Part shown: positions 1-10,615 of the stretch, one piece after another
How positions within the stretch are numbered: the first letter of the stretch is position 1
How the letters are laid out: each line of letters opens with the position of its first letter
Origin: Candidula unifasciata
Taxonomy: Eukaryota > Mollusca > Gastropoda > Stylommatophora > Geomitridae
Assembly (NCBI GenBank): GCA_905116865.2
Contig: CAJHNH020000213.1
Coordinates: 556,001 to 620,000, forward strand
Direction: 5' to 3'
DNA length: 64,000 bases
Position numbers and translations under genes: made by a program
Notes under the pieces: generated by a model
Told to the model about the DNA's origin: nothing
Databases searched by the model: none
Seen by the model: the letters and a program-made list of their open reading frames with translations, nothing else

Positions 1-49
1 TCACAAAGATATCCATTGTCTTGGCCCTGATTCTTGGTTGGCAGCAGGT
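1..49 (-). CDS. Possible partial exon of the ABCC transporter
   Basis: On the minus strand a good acceptor (pyrimidine-rich tract ending CCCCCCTAG) precedes 49 nt that run off the window edge. One frame reads LLPTKNQGQDNGYLC, which resembles the loop before the second core helix of ABCC transporters, where a xxGYLYA-type motif is usual. This would follow the exon at 3261-3432, but at least one exon carrying the first core helix is missing between them and the phase cannot be checked. Tentative. Confidence 0.25.
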
Positions 50-1019
50 CTAGGGGGGAAACAAAGGCAGGCAAAGCACAGCTATTCTGATCTGGCAGGC
101 TCAGCAGTATGTTTTATTCAAAAGGTACCTTACATTTGGAGTAAACAATTTCAACAACAAATCTTTCCTGAGAGCACTTGAGTTTGTTGGCACAAACCCT
201 CCACCCCATCTAACCTCAACAATCATCGCTGAGCACTTGAATTACCAAGAAGAAGTCTCTTCTCAACAACCTGCCACCCCCAACTCCCACAGCAATCTGC
301 AGACAGAACTTGAGTTCGGTTTTCAGAAGATCTGTTACCTGCAAATACCATACGCCATCTGCCATTCAAACCCATTATAGCTGAATCACACTATGACCAA
401 ACATAGGTAGGTCTACATGAACCCTTTCAATAGCATCATCATTACATGACTAACCTGCTTTTATTTCAGGAAGACTTCAATAAAGCCGCTTTGGTCACAC
501 GAAAAAAATTTTAATTTCCAATCGATCCCAACCCAAAATCTGTTTACACTACTTTATGGCAAAGTAAAAACAATTTATAATTTTAAAACGAAGTGGTGGT
601 CCAAAAGATGTGTAGATAAGATCTGACTCTTACGAGACACACCTGGCCAAACTAGAATCAGCATGAAAAAGATGGAAAACATCAGGAAGAGAAGGACAGG
701 AGGAACACCCAGAAAAGGATGGACAATCTGCCTTTGAGGGATGGAAGACTAAGGCAGAGCTGACACACATACCAGAACCATAACCATGAAAGTGGCGCAA
801 ATAAACTAGACCACAAATATAACCATAGACTGTTGGTGGCTTCGGCTAACTAACAGCAGGTTGAAGGTGGTCGAGATTTTTTTTCTTTTATAAATGAAAT
901 GGAAAATGCTCCTTCCTGATAGTCACACTACCAGCCACAGCATCTACTCTCTCATTGCCTTTCACTCAAACCTAGGATACAAATAAAGGTGATTTTGCAA
1001 AATGCTGCCCACCAGTGAT
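50..1019. other. Non-coding stretch, nothing recognised
   Basis: No exon with both splice borders, no RNA gene and no clear repeat unit seen. Presumed intron of the ABCC gene on the minus strand. Confidence 0.4.
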
Positions 1020-1620
1020 GGAACCAAATTGATTTTAACTTTTCACCCTAACAATGTGGTTGCTTCCAAAGTTTTCTTTCATCATTTGGACATCCTCCTC
1101 TCTGATCCAGACACCAAGATTATCTTTAGGGAGAAATCTAGATTAGTTTATAGATGAGACCGTAACCTTAAAGACATACTTGTCCGAAGCCGACTTCCAC
1201 CGATCCACACAGTACTTCCTTTTGGGACTACTGACTGCTTACGCAGCACGTGCAAGAAATGTCCTTTCGTTGTCCAGACTTCTCTGGTCAGTTTCCCTAA
1301 TGGTTCTTTCCAAATTAGGGAACCTTTTTTATTATGCAATTATCTGCAAATGATCCAGCAAGGCATGCATTGGGGAAACTGGCCGGAAGTAGCTGATCGT
1401 TTCCGGGAACACCTCTCCGATATTGACAAAAAGACACTTAAACCAATCCCTCTCCATTTTAATAGCTCTGACCACAGAGGTAAAGATGATATATCTGTCA
1501 CAGCATTAAAATCTTGCTCTGGTGATCATACTATGCGCCTCGCTTTATAAAATCGCCTCATCCATAGCCTAGGCGTTCTTAGTCCAGGTGGTATCAATAT
1601 CCAACATACCTTCATCTAAA
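1020..1620 (+). mobile_element. Penelope-like retroelement remnant, end of RT and GIY-YIG endonuclease
   Basis: The plus strand reads, with one stop and frame drift, LVLTFHPNN, then LLSDPDTKIIF, then DILVRSRLPP, then CKKCPFV, then FPNGSFQIREPF, and finally VADRFREHLSDI followed by PLHFNSSDH. This order is typical of Penelope-like elements, where the region after the reverse transcriptase leads into a GIY-YIG endonuclease. The core segment that should carry the conserved tyrosines of the nuclease is replaced by unrelated sequence between FLLCNYL and VADRFREHL, so the enzyme is dead. Family assignment is from established motifs; coordinates are approximate. Confidence 0.7.
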
Positions 1621-1944
1621 TAGTTCTACTCTTATGACCTTTTAAATGTTAATTATTTTATTTTCTTCTCTTTTATATTCATTATTATTACTTTATTCTA
1701 TTTCTTATCAGTCAGTATCATTTATATTTCATTTACATTTGTATTTCTTTTATTCCCAGTATTATATTATTTATTAACAATACTACTGTTTATTATTTTT
1801 TGTGTGACTATATTTTTTAGCTATGGTTTATTTTATTTTATTTCATTTATTCCACACCACATTTTTTTAAACGTTTCTCAGGTCACCCCTTAGAGATCTA
1901 CCTACTCTCATCTCCTCGTTGTTACGTTTGTGTAGTTCACTTAT

Positions 1945-1975
1945 GTTTGAAAAAGGCCGCCCGGTCGAAACGTTA
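1945..1975 (+). ncRNA. Decayed hammerhead-ribozyme-like core in the Penelope 3' region
   Basis: Downstream of the endonuclease the sequence TTGAAAAAGGCC GCCC GGTCGAAACG fits a degraded hammerhead core. The CUGANGA box has become TTGAAAA, a GGCC/GGTC stem II with a short loop follows, and the GAAA box is intact. Penelope-like elements are known to carry hammerhead ribozymes in their terminal repeats. The damaged first box means it is probably not catalytic. Confidence 0.35.
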
Positions 1976-2339
1976 CGTTGTGTTGTTTTGTGCCCGTTTT
2001 TCTGCTTCCCCATTTTGTTGAGCTTTTTAGTCAAATTTCTCTGGAATTCCATGTATTAGCTTGACTGCAGTCACCCCCATATTTTCATCAATATAATACC
2101 ATCATCTGGAAAGACTGAAAGGTGCTAATGTATTCCTCTGTCTAGGTTCACTTTTAGGCACAGATTTGAATACAGAGGTAGCTTGGATTTCCAACATAAT
2201 CTGTTCCTAGACGGTGATCAAATTCCGAAACTGAGTTCTAAGACAGTTTTTAACCATCGAAAATAAAGGAAACAAAATGAATCTGTTCCATTGTTAAATT
2301 GAATTTTCTAAATACAGCACACAGTGTGGATATATATAC

Positions 2340-2960
2340 ACACAGGTAGGCTGGGGATTGCATCCACATGTAAGCTTTGGATTAGAGCTACATGATGGCT
2401 GAGGATCATAGCTATATGGAGGTTGGGGATCAGAGCCACACTTGGGATTAGAGCTATATATGAGCTAAGGATCAGAGCCATGTTGACTGAGGATTAGAGC
2501 CACATGTAGCTTGGGGATTAGAGTCACATGTGAGTTGATTAGAGCCCCATGTAGCTTGGGGATTAGAGCCACATGTAGCTTGGGGATTAGAGTCATATGT
2601 GAGTTGATTAGAGCCACATGTAGCACAAAGGATCACTTTTACACTAAGGATCAGAGATACATGCAGGTTGAGGAATAGAGCCACTTTTACACTAAGGATT
2701 AGAGATACATGTAGACTAGGATTAGAGCCACTTTTACACTGAGGATCAGAGATACATGGAGGTTGAGGATTGGAGCCACTTTTATACTAAGGATTAGAGC
2801 CACTTGTAGACTGAGGATAGAGCTACTTTTACACTGAGGATTAGAGATACATGTAGGCTGAGGAATAGAGCCACTTTTACACAGGATTAGAGCCACTTGT
2901 AGGCTGAGGGTAGAGCCACCTGTGTACTAATTAAAGCCACATACTGGCTGTTGATTGCAC
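2340..2960. repeat. Degenerate minisatellite, unit about 22-28 bp
   Basis: About 20 imperfect copies of a unit like GGATTAGAGCCACATGTAG with CTGAG spacers. Short ORFs here are repeat artefacts. Confidence 0.85.
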
Positions 2961-3260
2961 ATCCAAGAAAAACCCTAAACCAACCGAGGCCAGTGGTGCT
3001 GCACAAGATGGCATCCGTGATTCTGAAAGGATTACACCAGACAAAATGGACAGAGGGATTGAACTGTGAGCCTTATGGTATAATAGCATGACAGAATGAT
3101 AATGATTGGCTGATGATTAAGTAACATGTGGGCTGAGGATTAAATCCCTATGCAGTCTAAGGATTAAAGCCACATATGCCTTTGGTATAAAAAGACTAAC
3201 TGCCCAAACATAGTTCTTTCACTTATTTAGCTACCTTAAACAAAACACCAAATATTTCAC

Positions 3261-3432
3261 CTGCAAGAAAAAATACTTGAGTCCATATGCCTGTATTAAA
3301 GCAGAGAGGAGACTGGCCTTGTGTTTTCGCAGTGTCTTCTTGCTTTCACTGTGGTTTTGATCAGTGTCTGCCATCTTTCTTTGTGGAACTCTCCTGTCTG
3401 AATCAATTTTGTGTCCATGTTTCAATGGCAAT
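3261..3432 (-). CDS. ABCC exon, linker into first core membrane domain
   Basis: 172 nt between acceptor ATACTCTGCAG and donor CAG/GTGAAA. The first base completes an Arg codon with the previous exon; the exon then encodes 57 residues and ends in phase 0. A hydrophilic, Lys/Arg/Asp-rich linker is followed by SLLSALIQAYGLKYFFLQ, the amphipathic lead into the first core helix of ABCC proteins. Confidence 0.65.
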
Positions 3433-3537
3433 CTGCAGAGTATGAACAACAGAAGATTCTAGAAAAAAGAGAAGCTTTGAGGATGTTTATCACATTTATG
3501 CTCAGAGAAATACTGACATAAAATTATCAGCAATACT

Positions 3538-3584
<47 letters not shown>

Positions 3585-6500
3585 AATCATGGTTCTAAGC
3601 TAAAAAAAGCATTCTAGGGCCAACAGTACAGGGTCCCTTGAGGATGAGGCAGATTCTATGGCCAGCAATGCAGAAGCATAATGCTAAACATTCATTATGG
3701 CCAACTACTGTTGTAATGATGGCACCTGATCTTTAAAAAACAAAAAAAAAGCAACAAAGTAAAAAGAAAGCATACAGTTAAGGACCAACCTTGGACATTG
3801 ATGGGCATACTGGCATTTCTGCTGCTCCTGCTTCCATGCTTGCTCAAAAGGTGGGTAGATGGTGTCACACCGGTCCCTGGTGTTTAGTTCAGGGACATCA
3901 CACTCTTGTAGCTTGTCCTTGTAACCAGCCCAAGCAACACTGCATCAAAGCATTGCAAATTTATTTTTACAAATTGGGAAGGAACAAACACACCTACGTC
4001 CAGACAGTAAGAGAGAGAGAGGGGAGAAAGGGGAGAGAGGGAGAAGCCAAAAAAAGCAAAGATAAAAAGACAAGACAGTCAACTCTTACGTCATGCTCCT
4101 TTCGAAGGCAGTGGGTCTGTTTTCCCCCCATACAATGAGGCCCCAGAACTCACACAAGGAAGTCAACCAGTATGAGCCTTCTAATCTGCCTCCATCTTGA
4201 AGTGGTTTTGTGTGTTCTAGTGACCCCAAAAGCTATGCTGACTGCAGCATTACTAGTTGTATGTCAGACAGGTCAAAGGATAGAAACTAGATAAGACACA
4301 AGCTGGTTGCCTTGCAGGTAGATTGGGAGCTCTCAAAGACTAAAGGAAGCAAACTAGAAAAATTAGTTGTCAAAACTCGTAATCTGCCACAGTTTTAATC
4401 TAATCTGCATGACATCACAAACATTCTCTGGATTCTAATTAAATGCATTGTAAATAGCATCTACCTTCATCTTCATGCCAGGCCATGCAGGTGTTTGAAG
4501 CAACAAATGTGCAGATTATCCGGTGGACAAAGGATTTACAATGACTGGCCCAGCACTGAGCAGAAGTGATGTCATTAATGCCAAGCAAGATGCATATGGC
4601 AAAGACGACTATAGCAACAAGCAGGAATCAGTATCGCTGCCCAGATTCATGGATATGGGAGTTCAGTCTCAAGCAGCCCTACATTTAACATTTCACTAAG
4701 GGCACAAAACATCTGATTAATACAACCCATCATTTTACTCTTTGTGAAGCTACTAAGGTGGAAAATGTTGAATTTTTTCTTCTTCATGTTCACCAGCTGT
4801 AAACTCTGGCGGAAAGTTCTGGTAGTACGTCTACTTCTGGACTGCAGTCCTGTTCCAGAACTTGAGTGTTGCATGTGCATCCTTTTCACAGATCTGATTT
4901 ATTTTTATGCAGACTGTTGGTTCCTTGCCTGTCAGACAGATGCACTCTGAGTTTGAAGTAATCTCCCAATTAGTCGACTCTTACGACATGGTTTTGGGTA
5001 GGCAGTGGGTCTATTCTTGTTTTTCCTATAACAGGGCCCCGAAACCCACCCTGGAAGAATGTTGAATTGATATCACAGCACTAGGGACACTCCTATAAAT
5101 GCTTAATCTCCATCTTCAGCAGCAAATGAGCAGTTCCAATTCTGATGGTACCAGTAACTGTCTGTACATCTGTCTCACCTTTCTCTTGAGTGTTGAGCAT
5201 CAGCCAGATGCTCTGATAACTCCTCACAGCGCCATTCTCCTCAGGCCGTAATGCTGAATTTGTGCCTCCATACTGTTCAGTTACTCCTAAAGCGGTCTCA
5301 CAACATCTAGCTTGTCATACATCTAGTCACCATCAAGTGGTGCAGAACCAGCCATATTATGTGCCTGCTCATTTCCCAATACACTGGCATAACATGGAAA
5401 AATATCCAAAGAAAACTAAGGTGGAGATTGGAGCATCTATGGATATGTCCAGAGTGACATGATGACAGTCCTAAGTAATCCCTAATGGTGGAACAAGGTT
5501 TGAGGTTTGAACAACAGATCAACATCATGGCACACATAAGTGCTCCATGCTTCTAACTCAAGCCTGATTCCAAAGAATCTCAGCGCAGTGCACAGGCTCT
5601 GTAGCACAGACGATAATGGTGGAACAAAGAAGAGTTTTACAACTTTACCTGAATACCCAGTCCAAGAACAATCTACTCAACAGTGAGGCCTCATCCTCTG
5701 GGTGAATATTCTGTCAAAAAAATTATCAAATCAAATAAACAGTGGGCGGTGCTATACTAAAAATGCAAAACTTCACAGAAATGTACAAGTACTGTTGATA
5801 GCAATTTTATTTTTACAGTGGTACCTTGATAAAGAATTTAACTCATTCCTGACTGGTTTGTTTCTTAAAAAGTTTGCTACTTGAATCCAAAATTCCCATT
5901 ACATTTTATGGGAAATCAATCAATCTGATCACAGAAGAATTGCCTGGTTACCCAGATAAATGCAACATAGTGCAATGTTGCTGATTTCTATAGCAGTCTC
6001 CCATCTGCTCTGATGGAAAGTTCACTCAAGTGTTCCGTAATTTTAGAGTTTATTGTTGTACAAATGAGGTGTTGTCCAGTCATTGTCTAGTGTTCTTACT
6101 CCCACACAAACACCGTCACACTGGTACCTTTCGGTCCATAAGTTTCACTTGCATCTGAATCTGAATTAAGGTGCCATGAAGATTCAGAACCACTCGACGA
6201 TACAAATCATAATTATTTCTCTTCTGCCACTGCCATGTGTCCTCTGTCCTCGTTCTGTTCTTAAACAATCACAGGTTCATCAGTCATTTGACACAGGCAA
6301 CCTTCCTCTTGTGCGGTCAAACACCAACTCCTTGATCTCTCTCAACCTCAAACTCTTCTCCCATTTCCACGGGTGGTCACATTTCAACCATTCAGTTAAA
6401 CATGAAATTTGCAAGTATTTTCCACTTGTGTTCTACTCAGTTGACTTTCCCTTGACCCTCTCTTGTCATACTGAGAACCCTGTGGGAAATCCCATCGTTA

Positions 6501-8390
6501 CACGTAGTAACAACAAACATCATCCACTGAGTGCTAATTGTTCTATAAAAATATAGCACTAACCCTGCATGTTCAACACACTGGAAGGCATTGAAAAGGT
6601 CCTTTACTTTCACACAGTGCACCATGGTTCCTATCTCAAATCTACGTTTGTATGCAAAGGTCACAACGGAATATGAAAACATATTTATAAAAGTTTGTAT
6701 TTCAAGGTACCACTAATTGCTTTCTTACCATTATAAGAAACACAGACTATGTTTATTGCAAAATATGCTGGCATCTTTTCATTTATGGAACCCTAAACTT
6801 TGCTTTCACCATCGTCAACTGCATTATTCTTTCTTTTCTCTAGACTCTGTTCTGTTTGTAGCATCAGGTTTTGAAAAGGTATCTGGTGCAAACTGTTTTG
6901 TTTTGTGTAGAAGCTGGTATGGATGCTAAATTGCTCAAACAGAAGCAGTATTTTACAAAATGAAAAATATTCTTTTGCAATCTTTATCAATTGAGATGAA
7001 AAAGAATTCTTTAAAGCTATATAAACCCTATCCTGCTTTACAGAAGAGAATCATGGACTTTTGGTAGATCGTGACTCACAGAGCATGCTCAGGATAATTG
7101 ATACTGGTGTCCTGCATGCAGAGTGGCTCGATAAGACCTAACTCAAAAGCTTATGGTTTTTCTGTACAGGATATTCAGGTGTGTGTGGTAACAAGCAGGC
7201 AGAAATATATTGACTGCTGCCGCTAGTCTGGGTGGTGAGCTACTACATGATAAAGTGGATGTGGTGAAGGTTTCTATGGACAGTGCAAACATAAGGAATC
7301 AATATAGTGAAAGATTAATTCAAAGGGGAGTGAGTAAGGGTTCTTGATATTTGACCCTGAAAGGTACTTTTAAAGAGGTTGCAGACTATTAGCAACTCTT
7401 TGCTGATTACTGAAGAAAGGACAAAGCACGTGTGGGAATTTCCAGTGATATCCATTCTTGATTAATTCATTCATTGGTAGATTAGTGAACAAGTATTTGG
7501 AAGCTGTAGAGATATTGTTTTATAGACGAATGACGAGAATACCGTAGACAGATAAAAAATAGTAATAAAGATGTCTGGAAAGAAACTGACTCATGAAGAG
7601 AACTGATTTCCTCACATCAGAAAGATAATCTACATTCATTAGTCATACCATGAGAAGGAAAAAAGGTCCAGTACATCGTGACAGCAGGAAAGTTGGAGTG
7701 GAAGAGAGGCAGAGGGAGACAGAGAGAACTGATGGTGGACAGTCTGACATGGCATTGAGGATCATCTGTAACAGAGTTGACATAGTAGATGAGACAAAAT
7801 TTTGGATAGACATAACTACCAACACCAAACGACATGGACTTTGAGAAGAAGACAACAGGAAAAGAATGCGTTTAACATACTATGAGAAGAAAAAGGCCAT
7901 CAGAAATGAACAGAATCTGGCCAGAGATTACTCACTTGACCGGCAAGGGCAGGTCATTTGTCTATGCCCAAGGACAGAACATAACAATCGTATGCACAGG
8001 CTTTGTCTAAATAGTTCACTACTGTGTCCTTGTGGGTTGTGTGTGCAGACTACAGAACACATACCGCAAGAATGTCTCTTGTATAACCTATTAACTCTTT
8101 GAGTCCCAAGGAACGCACCATGTGCTAATCAGTTACCACACAGTGGCCCAATCGGCCTGTCACAAGTGAAGGTTTTTAATTTACAACTGGCCAGTTTAAC
8201 AATGCAAACTGACAGTTTTGAATGGTATTTTCTATTCATTGTGTTTGCTGTAACACGCGGTGACCATTTGAGATATTAAAAATGTAAGGCATAAAACGTA
8301 ACATGTTTGCTTGCTTTACTGAATTACTGTGTCAAAACAATATGGACTCCAAGGAGATTTCTTCATGCATGCCAAGATTTATGATGATGC

Positions 8391-8435
<45 letters not shown>

Positions 8436-9003
8436 TCTAAAAACAGTCAAGTTTATCACAAGATCTTATCTGATGGTGTAAATCAGAAAGCAAACACAAG
8501 AAAAAGATGGTTTTTACAGCTCTGTATATTTGAAAAATTATTAACCAACTATTCCAAAATATGATATCTTTCCATTTAGCCAGACAACAGACACTATCTC
8601 TGTTACCACTGTTGAATTATATCCATACAAAACTTTCCATTTAGCCAGACAACAGATACTATCTCTGTTATCACTGTTGAATTATATCCATACAAAACTT
8701 TCCATTTAGCCAGACAACAGACACTATCTCTGTTACCACTGTTGAATTATATCCATACAAAACTTTCCATTTAGCCAGACAACAGACACTATCTCTGTTA
8801 CCACTGTTGAATTATAATCATACACAAATACAATGCACATTCTAGGAGAAATCATTATTTACCTTCTTTTGTGGAATGGCACCATTCACATATGTAACAA
8901 ATTTGACTTTTACATCTCTGAATATGGGCAGACATATGGAGCCTAGAACCAAGGACAGGATGCTGAGGGGCACCATGAGCCAAATGAGATTCAGCTTGTA
9001 TGT
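3261..9003 (-). CDS. ABCC-family ABC transporter, partial gene (four exons seen)
   Basis: Exons at 8863-9003, 5649-5710, 3790-3939 and 3261-3432 (transcription order) all have AG/GT borders and compatible phases (0, 0, 2, 2, then 0). The joined protein contains ASLLSRLFLDWVFSVAWAGY, then a KDKLQ-x-CD-x-PELN-x-RDRCD segment and FEQAWKQE. This is the pattern before the first core membrane domain of ABCC/MRP proteins (S-R-L-F-x-W, GY-x-x-L, D-L-x-L-x-x-x-D, F-x-x-x-W). It ends with KASLLSALIQAYGLKYFFLQ, equivalent to the segment entering the first core helix. Family members are plasma-membrane exporters of organic anions and conjugates; substrates here cannot be told. The nucleotide-binding domains are not in the window and the 5' end was not found, so subfamily and integrity are open. 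Confidence 0.65.
3538..3584. repeat. (ACA)n microsatellite
   Basis: About 15 ACA triplets in the intron between two ABCC exons. Confidence 0.95.
3790..3939 (-). CDS. ABCC exon with the GYKDKLQ motif
   Basis: 150 nt between acceptor TTGATGCAG and donor AAG/GTTGGT, entering with one base (completing Ser) and leaving in phase 2. The protein has AGYKDKLQECDVPELN, then RDRCDTIYPPFEQAWKQEQQ, matching the conserved GY-x-x-L, D-L-x-x-L and F-x-x-x-W positions of ABCC proteins upstream of core domain 1. Confidence 0.7.
4081..4159 (-). mobile_element. GAAGAAG-tailed SINE, head fragment
   Basis: Matches the head of the abundant SINE (CTTACG..CATG..GCAGTGGGTCTGTTTT..GGCCCCAGAACTC) in reverse orientation. 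Confidence 0.7.
4774..5055 (-). mobile_element. GAAGAAG-tailed SINE, near full length
   Basis: Reverse copy from the tail (TTCTTCATGTTCACCAGCTG) through ACTGTTGGTTCCTTGCC and GCAGATGCACTC to the head (CAGGGCCCCGAAACCCACC). About 280 bp. Confidence 0.85.
5090..5480 (-). mobile_element. RNase H-type LINE 3' fragment
   Basis: Reverse orientation; shares the LINE C-terminal block seen at 13575, 22430, 50490, 56400 and 61595 (TGG-x-CG-x-CA-x-CACTTCATCG-like DNA coding the CxxC-x-DV end). It follows directly on a SINE, and the tail of a tRNA-derived SINE follows it. Confidence 0.6.
5489..5613 (-). mobile_element. tRNA-derived SINE (family B), 3' fragment
   Basis: Matches the 3' half of the elements at 15141 and 21487: CATAAGTGCTCC, TTCTAACTCAAGCCTGA, CTCAGCGCAGTGCACAGG, GCTCTGTAGCAC. 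The tRNA-like head is missing. Confidence 0.75.
5649..5710 (-). CDS. ABCC exon with the SRLFLDW motif
   Basis: 62 nt between a strong acceptor (TTTTTTTGACAG) and donor CAG/GTAAAG, phase 0 to phase 2. It encodes NIHPEDEASLLSRLFLDWVF, matching the PE-x-x-ASF-x-SR-x-x-F-x-W segment that precedes core domain 1 in ABCC proteins. Confidence 0.7.
5816..6714. mobile_element. pogo/Tigger-like non-autonomous DNA transposon
   Basis: Inverted termini CAGTGGTACCTTGA (left) and TCAAGGTACCACT (right), with TA at both edges. About 900 bp, with no transposase reading frame I could see. It sits in an ABCC intron. Confidence 0.65.
6715..7039. other. Intronic stretch, nothing recognised
   Basis: No exon borders in a useful frame and no known repeat seen. 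Confidence 0.4.
7040..7400 (+). mobile_element. LINE RNase H domain fragment (degenerate)
   Basis: Conceptual plus-strand translation across frames gives DSQSMLRIIDTGVLHAEWLD and then GYSGVCGNKQAEIY. These correspond to the D-S-x-S-x-x-x-x-I and G-H-x-G-V-x-GN-x-x-AD blocks of the RNase H domain of I-type LINEs. Stops and frame shifts show it is dead. Confidence 0.6.
7490..7865 (+). mobile_element. LINE 3' tail (RRKK..RQRE..DGG type)
   Basis: Encodes MRRKKGPVHRDS, then EERQRETE and WIDITTNTKRHGL, the eroded C-terminus of a non-LTR reverse transcriptase (compare RRxxLEH..G.KRGRGRQRE..LDGL). The same family recurs at 20895 and 34299. Confidence 0.65.
7866..8095 (+). mobile_element. LINE zinc-knuckle end
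   Basis: Encodes CLNSSLLCPCG, then QTTEHIPQECLLY, the CxC-x-TxEHxLxxCPLY knuckle found after the RNase H domain of I-type LINEs. Confidence 0.6.
8091..8165. mobile_element. piggyBac-like MITE, one end only
   Basis: TTAA followed by CTCTTTGAGTCCCAAGGAA and GTTACC..GTGGCCCAAT. Similar to the complete MITEs at 10108 and 10616, but the other end is not present. Confidence 0.5.
8395..8432. repeat. Poly-C tract
   Basis: 38 consecutive C; the true length is uncertain in assemblies. Confidence 0.9.
8567..8822. repeat. 65-bp tandem repeat, four copies
   Basis: Unit begins CTTTCCATTTAGCCAGACAA and ends ATATCCATACAAAA; start positions are exactly 65 apart (8568, 8633, 8698, 8763). It ends about 40 bp from an ABCC exon donor. 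Confidence 0.95.
8863..9003 (-). CDS. Putative ABCC exon, one membrane helix
   Basis: 141 nt, 47 codons, phase 0 at both ends, acceptor CTATATTTCAG and donor AAG/GTAAAT. It encodes LNLIWLMVPLSILSLVLGSI as a clear transmembrane helix, then CLPIFRDVKVKFVTYVNGAIP. This fits a helix of the N-terminal TMD0 region, and its phase joins the 5649-5710 exon. The link is by order, strand, phase and hydrophobicity, not by a diagnostic motif. Confidence 0.5.
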
Positions 9004-9050
9004 CTGAAATATAGGATCACTTCATCATCAAACTTATGCATATTTCTGCA

Positions 9051-9345
9051 TTATTCCGGGATTAACTGCTTCTTCACCAGTTTTTTTTTCAAATGTGATA
9101 GTGAGAGACATTTCATCTGTATTTTCACTGGCACAGGAGCAGAGCAAGTGTAGGGTTGACCAGACTGCAGTGAAGTTGAAACCTCAGCTAGGCCAACAGG
9201 CATCAGAACATCAATCTCGTCACAGGACACCAGAAAGTATTTCTCTAGCCTGTTCTCCAACCACGTGTACCTTCGTAGCCAATGCTTCTTCAATGTCCTG
9301 TATCCAACCGCAGGGAGGTCTACCTCTACATTATTTTCCATAAAT
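9051..9345 (-). mobile_element. LINE 3' tail (RGRP..W..DI type)
   Basis: One minus-strand frame reads RGRPPCGWIQDIEEAL, the conserved GRPRxxWxDxIxxDL end of RTE/CR1-like LINEs, then stops. An open 96-codon frame overlaps it but has no donor and no family match. Confidence 0.55.
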
Positions 9346-10107
9346 TACCCTCTATCAACTTTTTTCTTTTTTAAGGACACAGATTTAATATAGAGAAATT
9401 AACTAAGCTATTTGGGACAGTTCTCAGTGTTGAGATCATGAGGGACGTCACTGTTATATAGTATCACAGTTAGTATGAATTGTGAATTCTACAAATAATG
9501 AGTGTTAACATGATGCCTATACATATAGGTGGATAAATGTTTTCATCATCATCATATAGTATGCCAGCTGGTGAAGGATTAACGGTCTCTCCACAGATTT
9601 TGGTCATTTATATTCTAAATTCATTCTATTGATATTTTCCTATGCCACCATCTTAGACAATCTTAGCATCATTTCTCATGTTCTGACTCTTCTACTGCTG
9701 ATCTTTCCAGTGACCACAACCTTCTCAAGTTGTAGTGTGTTTCCTCTAGGATTGCAGTCCACAGGATTGACCCCCTCGAGGTTGAGAATCCTACAATTAC
9801 AAGGTCATACTGGGGCCCTGATGACTGTGAAGCCTAACACTGCACATTTTCATCATCCCCTAACACCACGTATCATTGGGTTACCAGTTGTTGTTGTTGA
9901 CTCTCTGACCAGCTCCCTCCACCTTTGACAATGAGGGACTTCATGGTTGCATGTTTAAGGCCAGTCCAGTCAGTCAAATTTTGTATTGGGGTCTTCTTGG
10001 TCTGCCTCTTCTTCTCTTCCCCTCTAATAAGCCCTCTAATCAGAGGTAGTGAGATACTACATATCAATACCTTTGCATTTTCTGTTTATTAACTGTACTT
10101 AAAGACC
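9346..10107. other. Non-coding, repeat debris
   Basis: Contains a short run (CATCATCATCAT..GCCAGCTGGTGAAG) shared with repeats at 35570 and 44440. Nothing else recognised. Confidence 0.35.
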
Positions 10108-10251
10108 TTAACTCTGAGTCCCAGAGGCTTTAGCATAGCAGGCCCAAGAGTTAGTAAAGAGGTATGTAAAATCGGCGCTTCATGCGTTAATTGGGCTTCT
10201 AGGTAGGAAACTACGAACGTTTGATGTGTTCCTTGGGACTCGAAGAGTTAA
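10108..10251. mobile_element. piggyBac-like MITE, complete
   Basis: TTAA at both ends with inverted termini CTCTGAGTCCCA (left) and TGGGACTCGAAGAG (right). 136 bp between the TTAA target duplications. Confidence 0.7.
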
Positions 10252-10254
10252 GAA

Positions 10255-10615
10255 TGAGAATAGGGGCTTTTGAGCTTAAATGCTTTAGAAAGATTCTCAG
10301 AATATCTTGAAAAAAAAGAAGATGGGAAATACTGACATCTTGAAAGATCTGAACATCAAGGAAGATTGGCTAATAAACAGCAACCTGTCTCAGAAGCTGA
10401 AATATTTCGGTCATATCAAGTGCCATAACAGATTTGAATAAATAGCACAAGGCATGGTACCAGGAAGGAGGGGCAGGGGTCGACCAACACAAAGATGGGC
10501 ACAGGATATAAGTGACTCCTTGAGTATGAAAGTACATGAGAGACCGAGTTTCTTTCAGGCAGACTGTGATAAGAGCGACATTTTGCAAAGGACCTGCTAC
10601 ATGATGATGACTGTA
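10255..10615 (+). mobile_element. LINE 3' tail between two MITEs
   Basis: Encodes a degenerate NQ-x-LSQKLKYFGHI and then MVPGRRGRGRPTQRWAQDIS, the C-terminus of an RTE-like reverse transcriptase. Near-identical sequence occurs at 18000-18310. Confidence 0.7.

Noticed and set aside
4458..4552. Possible minus-strand exon (..TFVASNTCMAWHEDE) between ABCC exons
   Set aside because: Borders are acceptable, but exons 5649-5710 and 3790-3939 join perfectly in phase and in the family alignment without it.
8395..8432. Poly-C and poly-G runs (also 13308, 14785, 22296, 57326) as a functional element
   Set aside because: Simple homopolymer tracts, likely with length errors; no conserved neighbours.
9051..9341. 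96-codon minus ORF (MENNVEVDLPAVGYRTLKK..) as an ABCC or other exon
   Set aside because: A shifted frame reads RGRPPCGWIQDIEEAL, a LINE terminus, and no donor joins it to the next exon.
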